Origin: Candidatus Paceibacter sp.
Lineage (GTDB): Bacteria > Patescibacteriota > Minisyncoccia > UBA9983
Direction: 5' to 3'
DNA length: 50,138 nucleotides
Assembly: GCA_013360865.1 (NCBI GenBank)
Contig: JABWAS010000006.1
Coordinates: 1 to 50,138 of the forward strand
Shown here: positions 17,451 to 23,623 of the stretch, piece by piece
Numbering within the stretch: the stretch's first letter is position 1
Layout: the number at the start of each line of letters is the position of its first letter
Made by a program: the position numbers and the translations under genes
The notes under the pieces: model-generated
Database searches by the model: none
What the model was told of the DNA's origin: nothing
What the model saw: only the letters and a program-made list of their open reading frames with translations

Positions 17451-17503
17451 AAAAACCGACCTGCCAGGTTTAAACTTCTTCAACCTGGCAGGTCGGTTTT
17501 TTA
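17451..17503 (+). terminator. Terminator of smc
   Basis: A perfect 20-base stem (17451-17470 with 17482-17501) begins directly after the smc stop codon and ends in a T-run. Confidence 0.95.
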
Positions 17504-17523
17504 TTATTAATAGCAAAAGTATT

Positions 17524-17762
17524 TAAAAAAGAAAGAGCACACTCGTGGTGTGCCCGTTTGTAATATAGAAGAATGTTTGGGTGTAAGAGTTTTGAAAAAA
17601 ATTATTTTTGGCCAATCCGGGCGGAACTTAATAATGAGGCGTAGCTTTCTCATGTATGGAGACATGAGAAAAAATTTCAGAAATAATTGAGGCAAAGCTC
17701 TCGCCCGGAATTTTACTTAAAAAAGCCAAACATTCTTCTTTTGTTGTCCAAAGTACTAACCT
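17524..17762 (-). ncRNA. Candidate structured non-coding RNA (unidentified)
   Basis: About 239 nt transcribed on the minus strand from an extended -10 promoter to an intrinsic terminator. The body is closed by a perfect 14-base stem (17567-17580 with 17726-17739). Inside are an 8-base GC-rich stem (17616-17623 with 17702-17709) and an apical 10-base hairpin (17646-17655 with 17662-17671). Two near-identical direct repeats, AATAAT(T)GAGGCnnAGCT on the plus strand (17630-17646 and 17682-17699), lie on opposite sides of the apical hairpin, in a large internal bubble. The long-rod shape with a central bubble recalls 6S RNA, but I cannot match its sequence to 6S, tmRNA, SRP RNA or RNase P RNA. No significant open frame fits. 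Confidence 0.65.
17535..17555 (-). terminator. Terminator of the candidate ncRNA
   Basis: On the minus strand GGGCACAC (17555-17548) pairs with GTGTGCTC (17542-17535) around CACGA, followed by TTTCTTTTTTA. It is a textbook intrinsic terminator on that strand only. Confidence 0.85.
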
Positions 17763-17768
17763 AACAAT

Positions 17769-17796
17769 ATAATAGCACACAGTTTTTAATATGCAA
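17769..17796 (-). promoter_or_regulatory. Promoter of the candidate ncRNA
   Basis: Minus-strand TTGCAT (17796-17791), 16-base spacer, then TGC-TATTAT extended -10 (17777-17769). Transcription should begin near 17762. Confidence 0.7.
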
Positions 17797-17824
17797 GTTT
17801 TTGCGAAAATGATAATATGAGTCC

Positions 17825-18049
17825 ATGTTTGCCCAAATCGCTTATTACAAAATTATCGGTGTGCCGGTCCTGATGTATTTTGGTTTTTTGGCCTATTTTT
17901 CCTTGCTTTTTACGGCTTCAATCGCCATTATGAACAGGCGCGGCATAAACAAAATACCGTTCCGGTGGCATCCGAGAATGGCTATCACCACAATAATCCT
18001 GACTACTGTTCACGTAGTTCTGGCGATGTTGGCTTATCTTAAAATTTAG
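17825..18049 (+). CDS. Small two-helix membrane protein
   Basis: A 74-residue protein with two hydrophobic helices (about 10-33 and 50-72) joined by a basic loop (NRRGINKIPFRWHPRM). Histidines occur in FRWHPRM and TTVHVVL, an arrangement also seen in heme-binding membrane proteins, but that is only suggestive. A GATAAT (17811-17816) lies just upstream of the ATG. Its stop overlaps the convergent cupin gene by four bases. Function unknown. Confidence 0.65.
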   Translation: MFAQIAYYKIIGVPVLMYFGFLAYFSLLFTASIAIMNRRGINKIPFRWHPRMAITTIILTTVHVVLAMLAYLKI

Positions 18050-18378
18050 GACCGTATCATTATCAGAAGCATCTTGAACTTCTGGTTGGCTTTAAGAGAG
18101 TGCGGCTGGCCGGCGGGCATAATTATCAGCTCGCCTTTTTTGACGAAATGAGAATTGCCGGAAATTTTTACTTCCGCCTCGCCGTCCAAAATGTAAACCG
18201 TTGCGTCAAACGGCGCGGTGTGCTCGCTCAAACCTTGTCCGGCGTCAAAAGCGAAGACGGTAAGCGTCCCCGTCGGCAACTTCAAAATCTCGCGGCTGAC
18301 CACGGCGCCATCCTGATAATTTATCATTTTCTCCAACTCCAATATTTTCCCCTTAAGCTCGCTTAAATTATTTTGCAT
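18046..18378 (-). CDS. Cupin-domain protein
   Basis: A 110-residue single-domain cupin, a small beta-barrel. The first cupin motif is partly present (GQGLSEHTAPFDATVYILDGEAEV), the second is GELIIMPAGQPHSLKA. The first motif has only one His (SEHTAP), and metal ligands may be incomplete. Proteins of this kind bind small molecules or metals; the ligand is unknown. The true start is the Met at 18378 (MQNNLSELKGK); the frame stays open upstream only because it reads through the tRNA-Leu gene. A short N-terminal helical segment precedes the barrel. Confidence 0.88.
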   Translation of the reverse strand: MQNNLSELKGKILELEKMINYQDGAVVSREILKLPTGTLTVFAFDAGQGLSEHTAPFDATVYILDGEAEVKISGNSHFVKKGELIIMPAGQPHSLKANQKFKMLLIMIRS

Positions 18379-18385
18379 AAAAATT

Positions 18386-18472
18386 TGGTGCCGGTGGTCG
18401 GACTTGAACCGACACGGGATTGCTCCCACACGATTTTGAGTCGTGTGCGTCTGCCAATTTCGCCACACCGGC
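18386..18472 (-). tRNA. tRNA-Leu (CAA)
   Basis: Acceptor stem GCCGGTG/CACCGGC, anticodon stem CACGA/TCGTG around CTCAAAA (anticodon CAA, plus-strand 18436-18438), long variable arm (GGGAGCAATCCC), and T-arm GGTTCAAGTCC. The 3' CCA is encoded (included). It reads UUG leucine codons. Confidence 0.97.
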
Positions 18473-18478
18473 ATGTTG

Positions 18479-18715
18479 TTATTTTAAACTTTTTAAAAAT
18501 TCTTTGCCAACGCCTGATTTTAAATATTTTTCTCTTTTTCTTGCCTCAATTCTGGTTGGATAATTTTCTACAACTAGTGTTATAAAAGGAGCATATATTC
18601 TAGTCGTTCTTTCTTTACCATTATTATGCTGGTCAATTCTGCGTTTTGGGTTATTGGTTAAACCGACATGCAGATAATTTCGATCTATACTTTTAATTGC
18701 GTAGACACAATACAT
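18479..18715 (-). CDS. GIY-YIG domain protein (UPF0213/YhbQ-like)
   Basis: A 78-residue single GIY-YIG nuclease domain: YCVYAIKS (GIY position), YLHVGLT (YIG position), KRRIDQHNNGK with the conserved Arg, and ARKREKYLKSG with the conserved Glu. These tiny proteins are abundant in this kind of genome; their biological role is unclear (repair or mobile-element links have been proposed). I start it at the Met of MYCVY (18715). A longer frame reaches 18784 but its extra residues only translate the palindromic repeat at 18736-18776. It lies just upstream of tRNA-Leu on the same strand. Confidence 0.88.
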   Translation of the reverse strand: MYCVYAIKSIDRNYLHVGLTNNPKRRIDQHNNGKERTTRIYAPFITLVVENYPTRIEARKREKYLKSGVGKEFLKSLK

Positions 18716-18735
18716 TGGATTTTGAATCCTGCGCG

Positions 18736-18776
18736 CCTGCCTGCCGGCAGGCAGGTCTGCCTCCGCCAGCTGGCGG
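18736..18776. repeat. Two adjacent GC-rich palindromes
   Basis: A perfect 20-base palindrome (18736-18755, CCTGCCTGCC and its complement) is followed by a perfect 14-base palindrome CCGCCAGCTGGCGG (18763-18776). They lie just upstream of the GIY-YIG start and look like a second dispersed repeat family. Confidence 0.75.
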
Positions 18777-18878
18777 ATCGCCACACTGGCAATTTAAGTC
18801 CGTTAGTTATGATAATCTAAAAACCATACTTGCGTCAATGTTGGCATTATCTATAATTATAGGTAAGTATTTTAAAAG

Positions 18879-18974
18879 GCTCCGAAAATCAAATTTTGGA
18901 AAATCCTCTAGCCCCAACCTCGCGGACTCGGTTGGCCGCCCCCGCCCAGGATTTTCAAAATTTGTTTTCTGCGC
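18879..18974. repeat. Palindromic repeat element upstream of parB (copy 2)
   Basis: Same element as the one inside dnaE (3204-3299), in the same orientation, with inverted ends ATTTTGgAAAATCCT and AGGATTTTCAAAAT around GGCCGCCCCCGCCC. It ends a few bases before the parB -10 region. Confidence 0.85.
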
Positions 18975-18986
18975 CTTAATAATCAC

Positions 18987-19988
18987 ATGACACCTGAAGA
19001 AGAAAAATTATTGGCGATGGGAAGCGTGTTTTTGATTGAGGTTGGTAAAATTATTCCCAATCCGATGCAGCCCAGGACGGAGTTTGACCAGGAGAAGCTG
19101 CGCGATTTGGCCGACTCAATAAAACAGTACGGAGTGCTCCAGCCGCTGGTTGTCACTAGAAGGGAAACGGAGACGGAAAGCGGCGTCCGCGTGGAGTACG
19201 AACTTATCGCCGGAGAGAGAAGATTGCGCGCTTCCAGACTGGCCGGTTTAAACCAGGTGCCGGTAGTCATCCGCCGCGAAGAGTACAGCGACCGGACAAA
19301 GTTGGAACTGGCCATCATAGAAAACCTGCAGAGGGAAGACCTCAACGCGCTGGAAAGGGCGAAAGCGTTTAAAAAGCTGGTTGACGAATTCCGGCTCAAA
19401 CATCACGAGGTCGCCGCCAGAGTGGGTAAAAGCCGCGAGTACGTGAGCAATACTTTGCGTCTGCTCGGCTTGCCGGAAGAAATGCAGACGAGTTTGAGCA
19501 AAGGCGATATGACGGAAGGGCATAGCCGCGCGATTTTGGCATTGGACGAGCGGCCGGAAGACCAGATGTCGCTTTACCGCGAAATCGTGGGCAGGAAGAT
19601 CAGCGTCAGACAGGCGGAAAAAATAGTAAGAAGCATAATCAGAAGCACATTGAAGCCGGAAGAGCTGCTTAATCTTGAAGTAAAAAGCATGGAAAGGCGG
19701 CTAGCCGACAGCTTGGGCACCAACGTCCATATAGAAATGGACGGCGGGCGCGGCAAAATCCACATTGACTTCTTCTCCAGCGAAGAGTTAGAGGCGTTTC
19801 TTAAGAGGTTGACGGAGCAAAGAATCGCGGAAATAGCCGCCGCCGCTTCTGCCGCTGCTGAAGGGCAGCAAGTAGGACAGAGTATTGAGCAAACAGTTCA
19901 AGACGATACCATTTTGCCGCCGCCGAAGAAAACTTCGGCGGAAGAAGTTGACCCGGTGGAAGAATTGCTCAAAAGTTTTTCCATATAG
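18987..19988 (+). CDS. parB: ParB/Spo0J chromosome-partitioning protein
   Basis: CTP-dependent DNA clamp that loads at parS sites and helps segregate the chromosome and recruit SMC. The N-terminal domain has IIPNPMQPRTEF, GVLQPLVV, ELIAGERRLRASRLAG (about residues 69-86) and AIIENLQREDLNALE. The helix-turn-helix is at about 135-155 (HHEVAARVGKSREYVSNTLRL). A C-terminal dimerisation tail ends in PVEELLKSF. The 333-residue length is typical. No parA lies in the window and no parS-like palindrome was noticed. A TAATAAT box sits a few bases before the ATG, so it is probably leaderless. Confidence 0.95.
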   Translation: MTPEEEKLLAMGSVFLIEVGKIIPNPMQPRTEFDQEKLRDLADSIKQYGVLQPLVVTRRETETESGVRVEYELIAGERRLRASRLAGLNQVPVVIRREEYSDRTKLELAIIENLQREDLNALERAKAFKKLVDEFRLKHHEVAARVGKSREYVSNTLRLLGLPEEMQTSLSKGDMTEGHSRAILALDERPEDQMSLYREIVGRKISVRQAEKIVRSIIRSTLKPEELLNLEVKSMERRLADSLGTNVHIEMDGGRGKIHIDFFSSEELEAFLKRLTEQRIAEIAAAASAAAEGQQVGQSIEQTVQDDTILPPPKKTSAEEVDPVEELLKSFSI

Positions 19989-19997
19989 AATTAAATC

Positions 19998-20104
19998 GCA
20001 GAACAATATTGTTTGCTCGGCTCGCATAATTTTCTGCTGAAAATTTGCTCTGCTCGCGCCGTCGCGTTGCGCAAGGCGTCGCAAACAACATTATTCTGCT
20101 TTTT
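19998..20104. terminator. Long imperfect hairpin between parB and topA
   Basis: A 19-base arm (19998-20016) is repeated inverted at 20081-20099 with two mismatches, followed by TTTTT. Smaller palindromes fill the interior. It sits between convergent genes and probably terminates both. Confidence 0.6.
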
Positions 20105-20122
20105 AAAAAATAGAAGATTATT

Positions 20123-22096
20123 TTATTTACCTTCATTCTCCAGCGGATTTTTCCAGCTGGCAAAGTCGCATTTGGGGTAGCGGGAACAGCCGTAGAAGAC
20201 GCGGCCTTTTTTGGTGCGCTTCATTACTATATCGCCGGCCTCTTCGTCAGAAAGAGTTTCTTTGCACTTCGGGCACTTCATCCCGATTTGCTTTGGCGCG
20301 TCCTTCTTCATTGGCTTGGTGGTCTTGCATTCCGGAAAGCCGGAACAGGCCAGGAACTTTCCAAACCGGCCGCGTTTTACCAACATCGGCTTGCCGCAGT
20401 TGGCGCAGACCTCGTCCGTTGTTTCCTCCACTTCCTGTTTTGCCACTTCTTTTTCTTTTTTAAGCAGGTTTTCATGGAAAGGTCCATAGAAATTTTTAAT
20501 CACCGGCACCCATTTTTCTTCGCCTTCGGCGATTTTGTCCAGGTCTTCTTCCATTTTGGCGGTAAACTGGACATCCACTATTTCCGGAAAGTGTTTTACC
20601 AGAATGTCGTTTACCATAATTCCGGTCTCGGTCGGCGCCAGCCTTTTTTGTTCGTTTTTAGCGACGTAGTTTCTTGTCTGGATGGTGGTGATAGTTGGCG
20701 CGTAAGTGGAAGGTCGGCCGATGCCGTGATCCTCAAGAGCTTTAATCAGAGACGCTTCGTTGTATCTTGGCGGCGGCTCGGTAAAGTGCTGCTCCGGCAA
20801 AATTTTTACCAGATCCAGTTTTTCTTTTTCCGACAGTTCGGGCAGAATGTTTTCCGAAAATTTCAGAGGGTAAACCTTCAGCCAGCCGTCAAACTTTAAG
20901 ATGGATCCGCTGGCCCGGAAAACGTAATTTTTAGCCGTTATGTCGGCGGCGGTCTGGTCAAAAACGGCCGGCGGCATCTGGCAAGCGATAAACCTTCTCC
21001 AGATCAGGTCGTAAAGTTTGTGTTGTTTGGCATCCAGTTTTTCTTTGAGTGTGTCGGGAGTTTTAGCCGGGCTGGTCGGTCTTATGGCCTCGTGCGCCTC
21101 CTGGGCTCCTTTGGATTTGCCTTTGAATACGCGCGGCGCTTCCAAACAATATTGTTTGCCGAAATTTTCGCCGATGAATTTTTTGGCGGCGGCCAGCGAT
21201 TCCCGGGAGAGGTTGACGGAGTCGGTTCGCATGTAGGAGATGTGGCCGTTTTCGTAAAGCTGCTGAGCGATCATCATCGTCTGCTTGGCCGAGTATCTTA
21301 ATTTGTTTGCCGCGTCCTGCTGGAGGGTACTGGTGGTAAACGGCGGCAAGGGCTGCCGTTTTGCTTCTTTTTTCTCAACGTTGTCAACGATATAATTGGC
21401 GCCGTTTAACTCTTTTAAAATAGTATCCGCTTCTTCTTTGTTTTTAATTTCCAGCTTATCCAGAATTTTGCCGTCTTTTTTATGCAGCTTTGCGGTAAAA
21501 ACATTTGAATTTTTTGCTAGTTCGGCTTCTATTGACCAGTATTCCTGCGGGATAAAGGTCTGGATCTCTCTTTCTCTGTCCACTATCAGGCGCACGGCCA
21601 CCGATTGCACGCGGCCGGCCGACAAGCCTTTGAAAAGTTTTTTCCATAAAAAGGGGGAGAGTTCGTAGCCGACAAGCCGGTCCAGCACTCTTCTGGCCTG
21701 TTGGGCGTCAACCAGGTTCATGTCCAACTCACGAGGATTTTTTACCGCTTCTTCAATGGCTGCTTTCGTGATTTCGTGGAAGACGATTCTTTTGGCGTTT
21801 TGGGCGCCTAAAAGCTGGGAAACGTGCCACGCGATGGCCTCTCCTTCGCGGTCCTCGTCGCTTGCCAGTATCACTTCATCGGCTTTCTCGGCCAACTTTT
21901 TCAGCTCGTTTACTTTTTTTCTAGCCTTGGTCGGGATGACGTAAGACGGCTCAAAATTATTTTCCACGTCAATGCCCAGCTTTGATTTGGGCAGGTCGCG
22001 CACGTGGCCGTAAGACGATTCCACTTTGTACTCTTTGTCCAAAAAATTGGAGATGGTTTTGGCCTTGGTGGGGGATTCCACGATGACTAATTTCAT
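20123..22096 (-). CDS. topA: DNA topoisomerase I
   Basis: Type IA topoisomerase that relaxes negative supercoils. The TOPRIM domain is at the N-terminus (MKLVIVESPTKAKTI; ASDEDREGEAIAWH with the acidic triad). The active-site Tyr is in ISYMRTDSVNLS. The C-terminus has two topoisomerase zinc ribbons: CANCGKPMLVKRGRFGKFLACSGFPEC and CPKCKETL... to GCSRYPKC. At 657 residues it is somewhat short, with two zinc domains rather than three or more. The promoter (TTGCAA 22126-22131, TATAAT 22104-22109 on the minus strand) puts the transcription start at the ATG. Confidence 0.97.
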   Translation of the reverse strand: MKLVIVESPTKAKTISNFLDKEYKVESSYGHVRDLPKSKLGIDVENNFEPSYVIPTKARKKVNELKKLAEKADEVILASDEDREGEAIAWHVSQLLGAQNAKRIVFHEITKAAIEEAVKNPRELDMNLVDAQQARRVLDRLVGYELSPFLWKKLFKGLSAGRVQSVAVRLIVDREREIQTFIPQEYWSIEAELAKNSNVFTAKLHKKDGKILDKLEIKNKEEADTILKELNGANYIVDNVEKKEAKRQPLPPFTTSTLQQDAANKLRYSAKQTMMIAQQLYENGHISYMRTDSVNLSRESLAAAKKFIGENFGKQYCLEAPRVFKGKSKGAQEAHEAIRPTSPAKTPDTLKEKLDAKQHKLYDLIWRRFIACQMPPAVFDQTAADITAKNYVFRASGSILKFDGWLKVYPLKFSENILPELSEKEKLDLVKILPEQHFTEPPPRYNEASLIKALEDHGIGRPSTYAPTITTIQTRNYVAKNEQKRLAPTETGIMVNDILVKHFPEIVDVQFTAKMEEDLDKIAEGEEKWVPVIKNFYGPFHENLLKKEKEVAKQEVEETTDEVCANCGKPMLVKRGRFGKFLACSGFPECKTTKPMKKDAPKQIGMKCPKCKETLSDEEAGDIVMKRTKKGRVFYGCSRYPKCDFASWKNPLENEGK

Positions 22097-22103
22097 GAAC
22101 CCG

Positions 22104-22131
22104 ATTATAACAAGGCGAAATTAAATTGCAA
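22104..22131 (-). promoter_or_regulatory. Promoter of topA (leaderless)
   Basis: Minus-strand TTGCAA, 16-base spacer and TATAAT. The -10 ends seven bases before the topA ATG. It is back-to-back with the hicB promoter. Confidence 0.7.
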
Positions 22132-22139
22132 AAAAGAGG

Positions 22140-22169
22140 TTGACACGCTGGGCTTTTTTATAATAAAAT
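22140..22169 (+). promoter_or_regulatory. Promoter of first hicBA pair
   Basis: TTGACA (22140-22145), 18-base spacer, TAAAAT (22164-22169); the ATG follows 11 bases later. The same GCTxGGCTTTTTT...TAAT context recurs before the second hicB. Confidence 0.65.
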
Positions 22170-22179
22170 AATTAAAACT

Positions 22180-22434
22180 ATGTTGAAGTCAAAATCCAAA
22201 ATTATACATCACGGCGGGCGGCAAATTCCTCTTCTGATGGAAAAAGGGCAGGATGGTTTTTACGTCGTTGAGTGTCCGATTTTAAGAGGATGCTACTCGC
22301 AGGGAAAAACTATTGACGAAGCTCTTAATAATATAAGAGAAGTTGTTGACCTCGTTTTGGAAGAAAAGGAGAACAGGGAGATTCTCAAAAATTATAAACC
22401 GGTGGAGTTGAGTCTTCATACAATTACTGTCTAA
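22180..22434 (+). CDS. hicB: HicB-family antitoxin (pair 1)
   Basis: 84 residues with the partial RNase H-like fold of HicB: MEKGQDGFYVVECPILRGCYSQGKTIDEALNNIREVVDLVLEE. The GCYSQG and EAL.NI.E motifs are diagnostic. It neutralises the HicA RNase encoded ten bases downstream. No C-terminal DNA-binding domain is present, so autoregulation may need another factor. It is first in order, antitoxin before toxin. Confidence 0.88.
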   Translation: MLKSKSKIIHHGGRQIPLLMEKGQDGFYVVECPILRGCYSQGKTIDEALNNIREVVDLVLEEKENREILKNYKPVELSLHTITV

Positions 22435-22443
22435 CGCAATCAT

Positions 22444-22629
22444 ATGACGCAGTTGCCGATACTTTCAGGAAAGGAAATTATAAAAGTTTTGTTAAAAATA
22501 GGATACACGGAAGTACGGCAGCGGGGCAGTCATATTCGTCTGGCTTGCGATGGCAGAAAATCCATAACGGTGCCGAATTATAGAAGCGTCGACCGTTCCT
22601 TGCTGTTTAAAAGGTTTAGGAATAAGTAG
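22444..22629 (+). CDS. hicA: HicA-family toxin, C-terminus probably frameshifted (pair 1)
   Basis: 61 residues with the small double-stranded-RNA-binding-like fold of HicA mRNA interferase: LSGKEIIKVLLKIGY and the catalytic His in RGSHIRL, then ITVPNYRSVDRSLL. After SLL the frame ends as FKRFRNK-stop, which does not fit the family. Removing one T at about 22604-22607 would give LLKGLGISR, close to a normal HicA tail. The partner at 23389 has the intact tail (GTLANILGKLNL). So this toxin may be inactivated or weakened. Confidence 0.8.
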   Translation: MTQLPILSGKEIIKVLLKIGYTEVRQRGSHIRLACDGRKSITVPNYRSVDRSLLFKRFRNK

Positions 22630-22694
22630 ACTCGATTGATTAATGATAAAAATATTAATGTAATTATCGAGAACTAAGCACGCTTTAAAAAATT

Positions 22695-22874
22695 ATGGTT
22701 TGGATTTTGTTAATTATTTTAATATTTATTTTTACGATATTCGTGCTTTGGTTTCTTTATGGTTTTGACTTTATTAAGAGGTTATTTTTTCTAATTTTTG
22801 TGTATATTTTTGTACTTTGGGCCTTTATCAAAATAATTTTCTGGCTTTACCCACAACTACATTCTTATATATGA
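22695..22874 (+). CDS. Small hydrophobic protein
   Basis: A 59-residue frame that is almost entirely hydrophobic (MVWILLIILIFIF... with two likely membrane helices split by FDFIKR). Its stop overlaps the next ATG as ATGA (22871-22874), which suggests coupled translation. No Shine-Dalgarno is obvious, and the AT-rich composition could produce such a frame by chance. Low confidence; not a recognised family. Confidence 0.4.
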   Translation: MVWILLIILIFIFTIFVLWFLYGFDFIKRLFFLIFVYIFVLWAFIKIIFWLYPQLHSYI

Positions 22875-23002
22875 AATATCTTTTTGTAACTTTATTTTTA
22901 ATAATCGGTTTTATTTTTGGAATATTTTTTACGGGTTATTTTTCCGATGATTGTCAACCTAAAAAATACCAACGCATTATCGATTATGGTTCGGCGTTTT
23001 AA
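22871..23002 (+). CDS. Small single-helix membrane protein
   Basis: 43 residues: an N-terminal membrane helix (YLFVTLFLIIGFIFGIFFTG) and a short polar tail with one Cys (FSDDCQPKKYQ). It overlaps the preceding frame by four bases. It sits between the two hicBA pairs. Function unknown; existence uncertain. Confidence 0.4.
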   Translation: MKYLFVTLFLIIGFIFGIFFTGYFSDDCQPKKYQRIIDYGSAF

Positions 23003-23003
23003 T

Positions 23004-23088
23004 TTACGCCCTATAAACCTCTCCGCCGGATTGTTTGATGACGCCGTTTAGAAGCATCATGGAGATGGCGGCGTTTGGCGCAAGCTTG
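23004..23088 (-). pseudogene. dprA 3'-end remnant
   Basis: The minus strand encodes about 27 residues, NAAISMMLLNGVIKQSGG... ending RA and a TAA stop, nearly the same as the C-terminus of the intact dprA at 23624. Upstream of this the similarity is lost. About 66 bases (23006-23072 against 23626-23691) are almost identical at the DNA level. It is a duplicated tail, not a functional gene. Confidence 0.85.
23006..23072. repeat. Left direct repeat flanking hicBA pair 2
   Basis: About 66 bases matching 23626-23691 with only a few mismatches, in the same orientation. Together they bracket the second hicBA pair like attachment-site duplications. Confidence 0.7.
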
Positions 23089-23146
23089 TTAAACATCCCC
23101 CGCTAAAACTTTTTAAGCTTGGCTTTTTTGTAATATTAGTAATACT

Positions 23147-23392
23147 ATGAAAGCCGCGAAAAAAAACAAAGAAATAAGCCAATCAGTTTTAAATTTTAAC
23201 GCCGTGTTTATTGAGGAAGCGGACGGGGGGTATAGTGTTTCTGTGCCGTCTTTGCCAGGATGTTTTTCTCAAGGCGATAATTTTGAAGAGGCCGTGAAAA
23301 ATATCAAAGAAGCAATCAGTCTTTATTTGGAGGAAGAACCGGAGGCATTGTCTAAACCAAGACGAGAATTCATGGCGCCTGTTACTATATGA
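23147..23392 (+). CDS. hicB: HicB-family antitoxin (pair 2)
   Basis: 81 residues: FNAVFIEEADGGYSVSVPSLPGCFSQGDNFEEAVKNIKEAISLYLEE, the standard HicB core with PSLPGC and SQG motifs. The ATG of hicA overlaps its TGA stop (ATGA, 23389-23392), so toxin translation depends on the antitoxin. It is distinct in sequence from pair 1, so the two are not a recent tandem copy, though the upstream promoter regions look alike. Confidence 0.9.
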   Translation: MKAAKKNKEISQSVLNFNAVFIEEADGGYSVSVPSLPGCFSQGDNFEEAVKNIKEAISLYLEEEPEALSKPRREFMAPVTI

Positions 23393-23616
23393 GCAAACTG
23401 CCTCAGATTTCTGGCAAAGAAATGGCCCGCGTTTTGTTGCGTTTGAGTTTTGAATTTAAAAGCCAGAAAGGCAGCCACATGAAATTTATTAGAAAGCACT
23501 CTTATGGGAAAGAGGTTGTTATTGTTCCTAATCATAAAATATTGCGTCCTGGAACGCTTGCCAATATTTTAGGAAAACTTAATCTGGACGCGGAAAAACT
23601 TAAAGACCTGATGTAG
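23389..23616 (+). CDS. hicA: HicA-family toxin (pair 2)
   Basis: 75 residues, full length: ISGKEMARVLLRLSFEFKSQKGSHMKFIR with the catalytic His in GSHMKF, then VIVPNHKILRPGTLANILGKLNLDAEKL, the usual tail. It is an mRNA-cleaving toxin held by the upstream HicB. It ends eight bases before the convergent dprA stop. Confidence 0.92.
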   Translation: MSKLPQISGKEMARVLLRLSFEFKSQKGSHMKFIRKHSYGKEVVIVPNHKILRPGTLANILGKLNLDAEKLKDLM

Positions 23617-23623
23617 TCGCTCT

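Noticed and set aside
17524-17762. Assignment of the candidate RNA as 6S, tmRNA, SRP or RNase P RNA
   Set aside because: The overall shape recalls 6S, but no conserved sequence of any of these could be matched by eye, so it is left unidentified.
18379-18474. N-terminal extension of the cupin protein (MPVWRNWQTHT...)
   Set aside because: It is a translation of the tRNA-Leu gene; the true start is at 18378.
18987-19988. parS sites near parB
   Set aside because: No TGTTTCACGTGAAACA-like palindrome was found by reading the neighbourhood.
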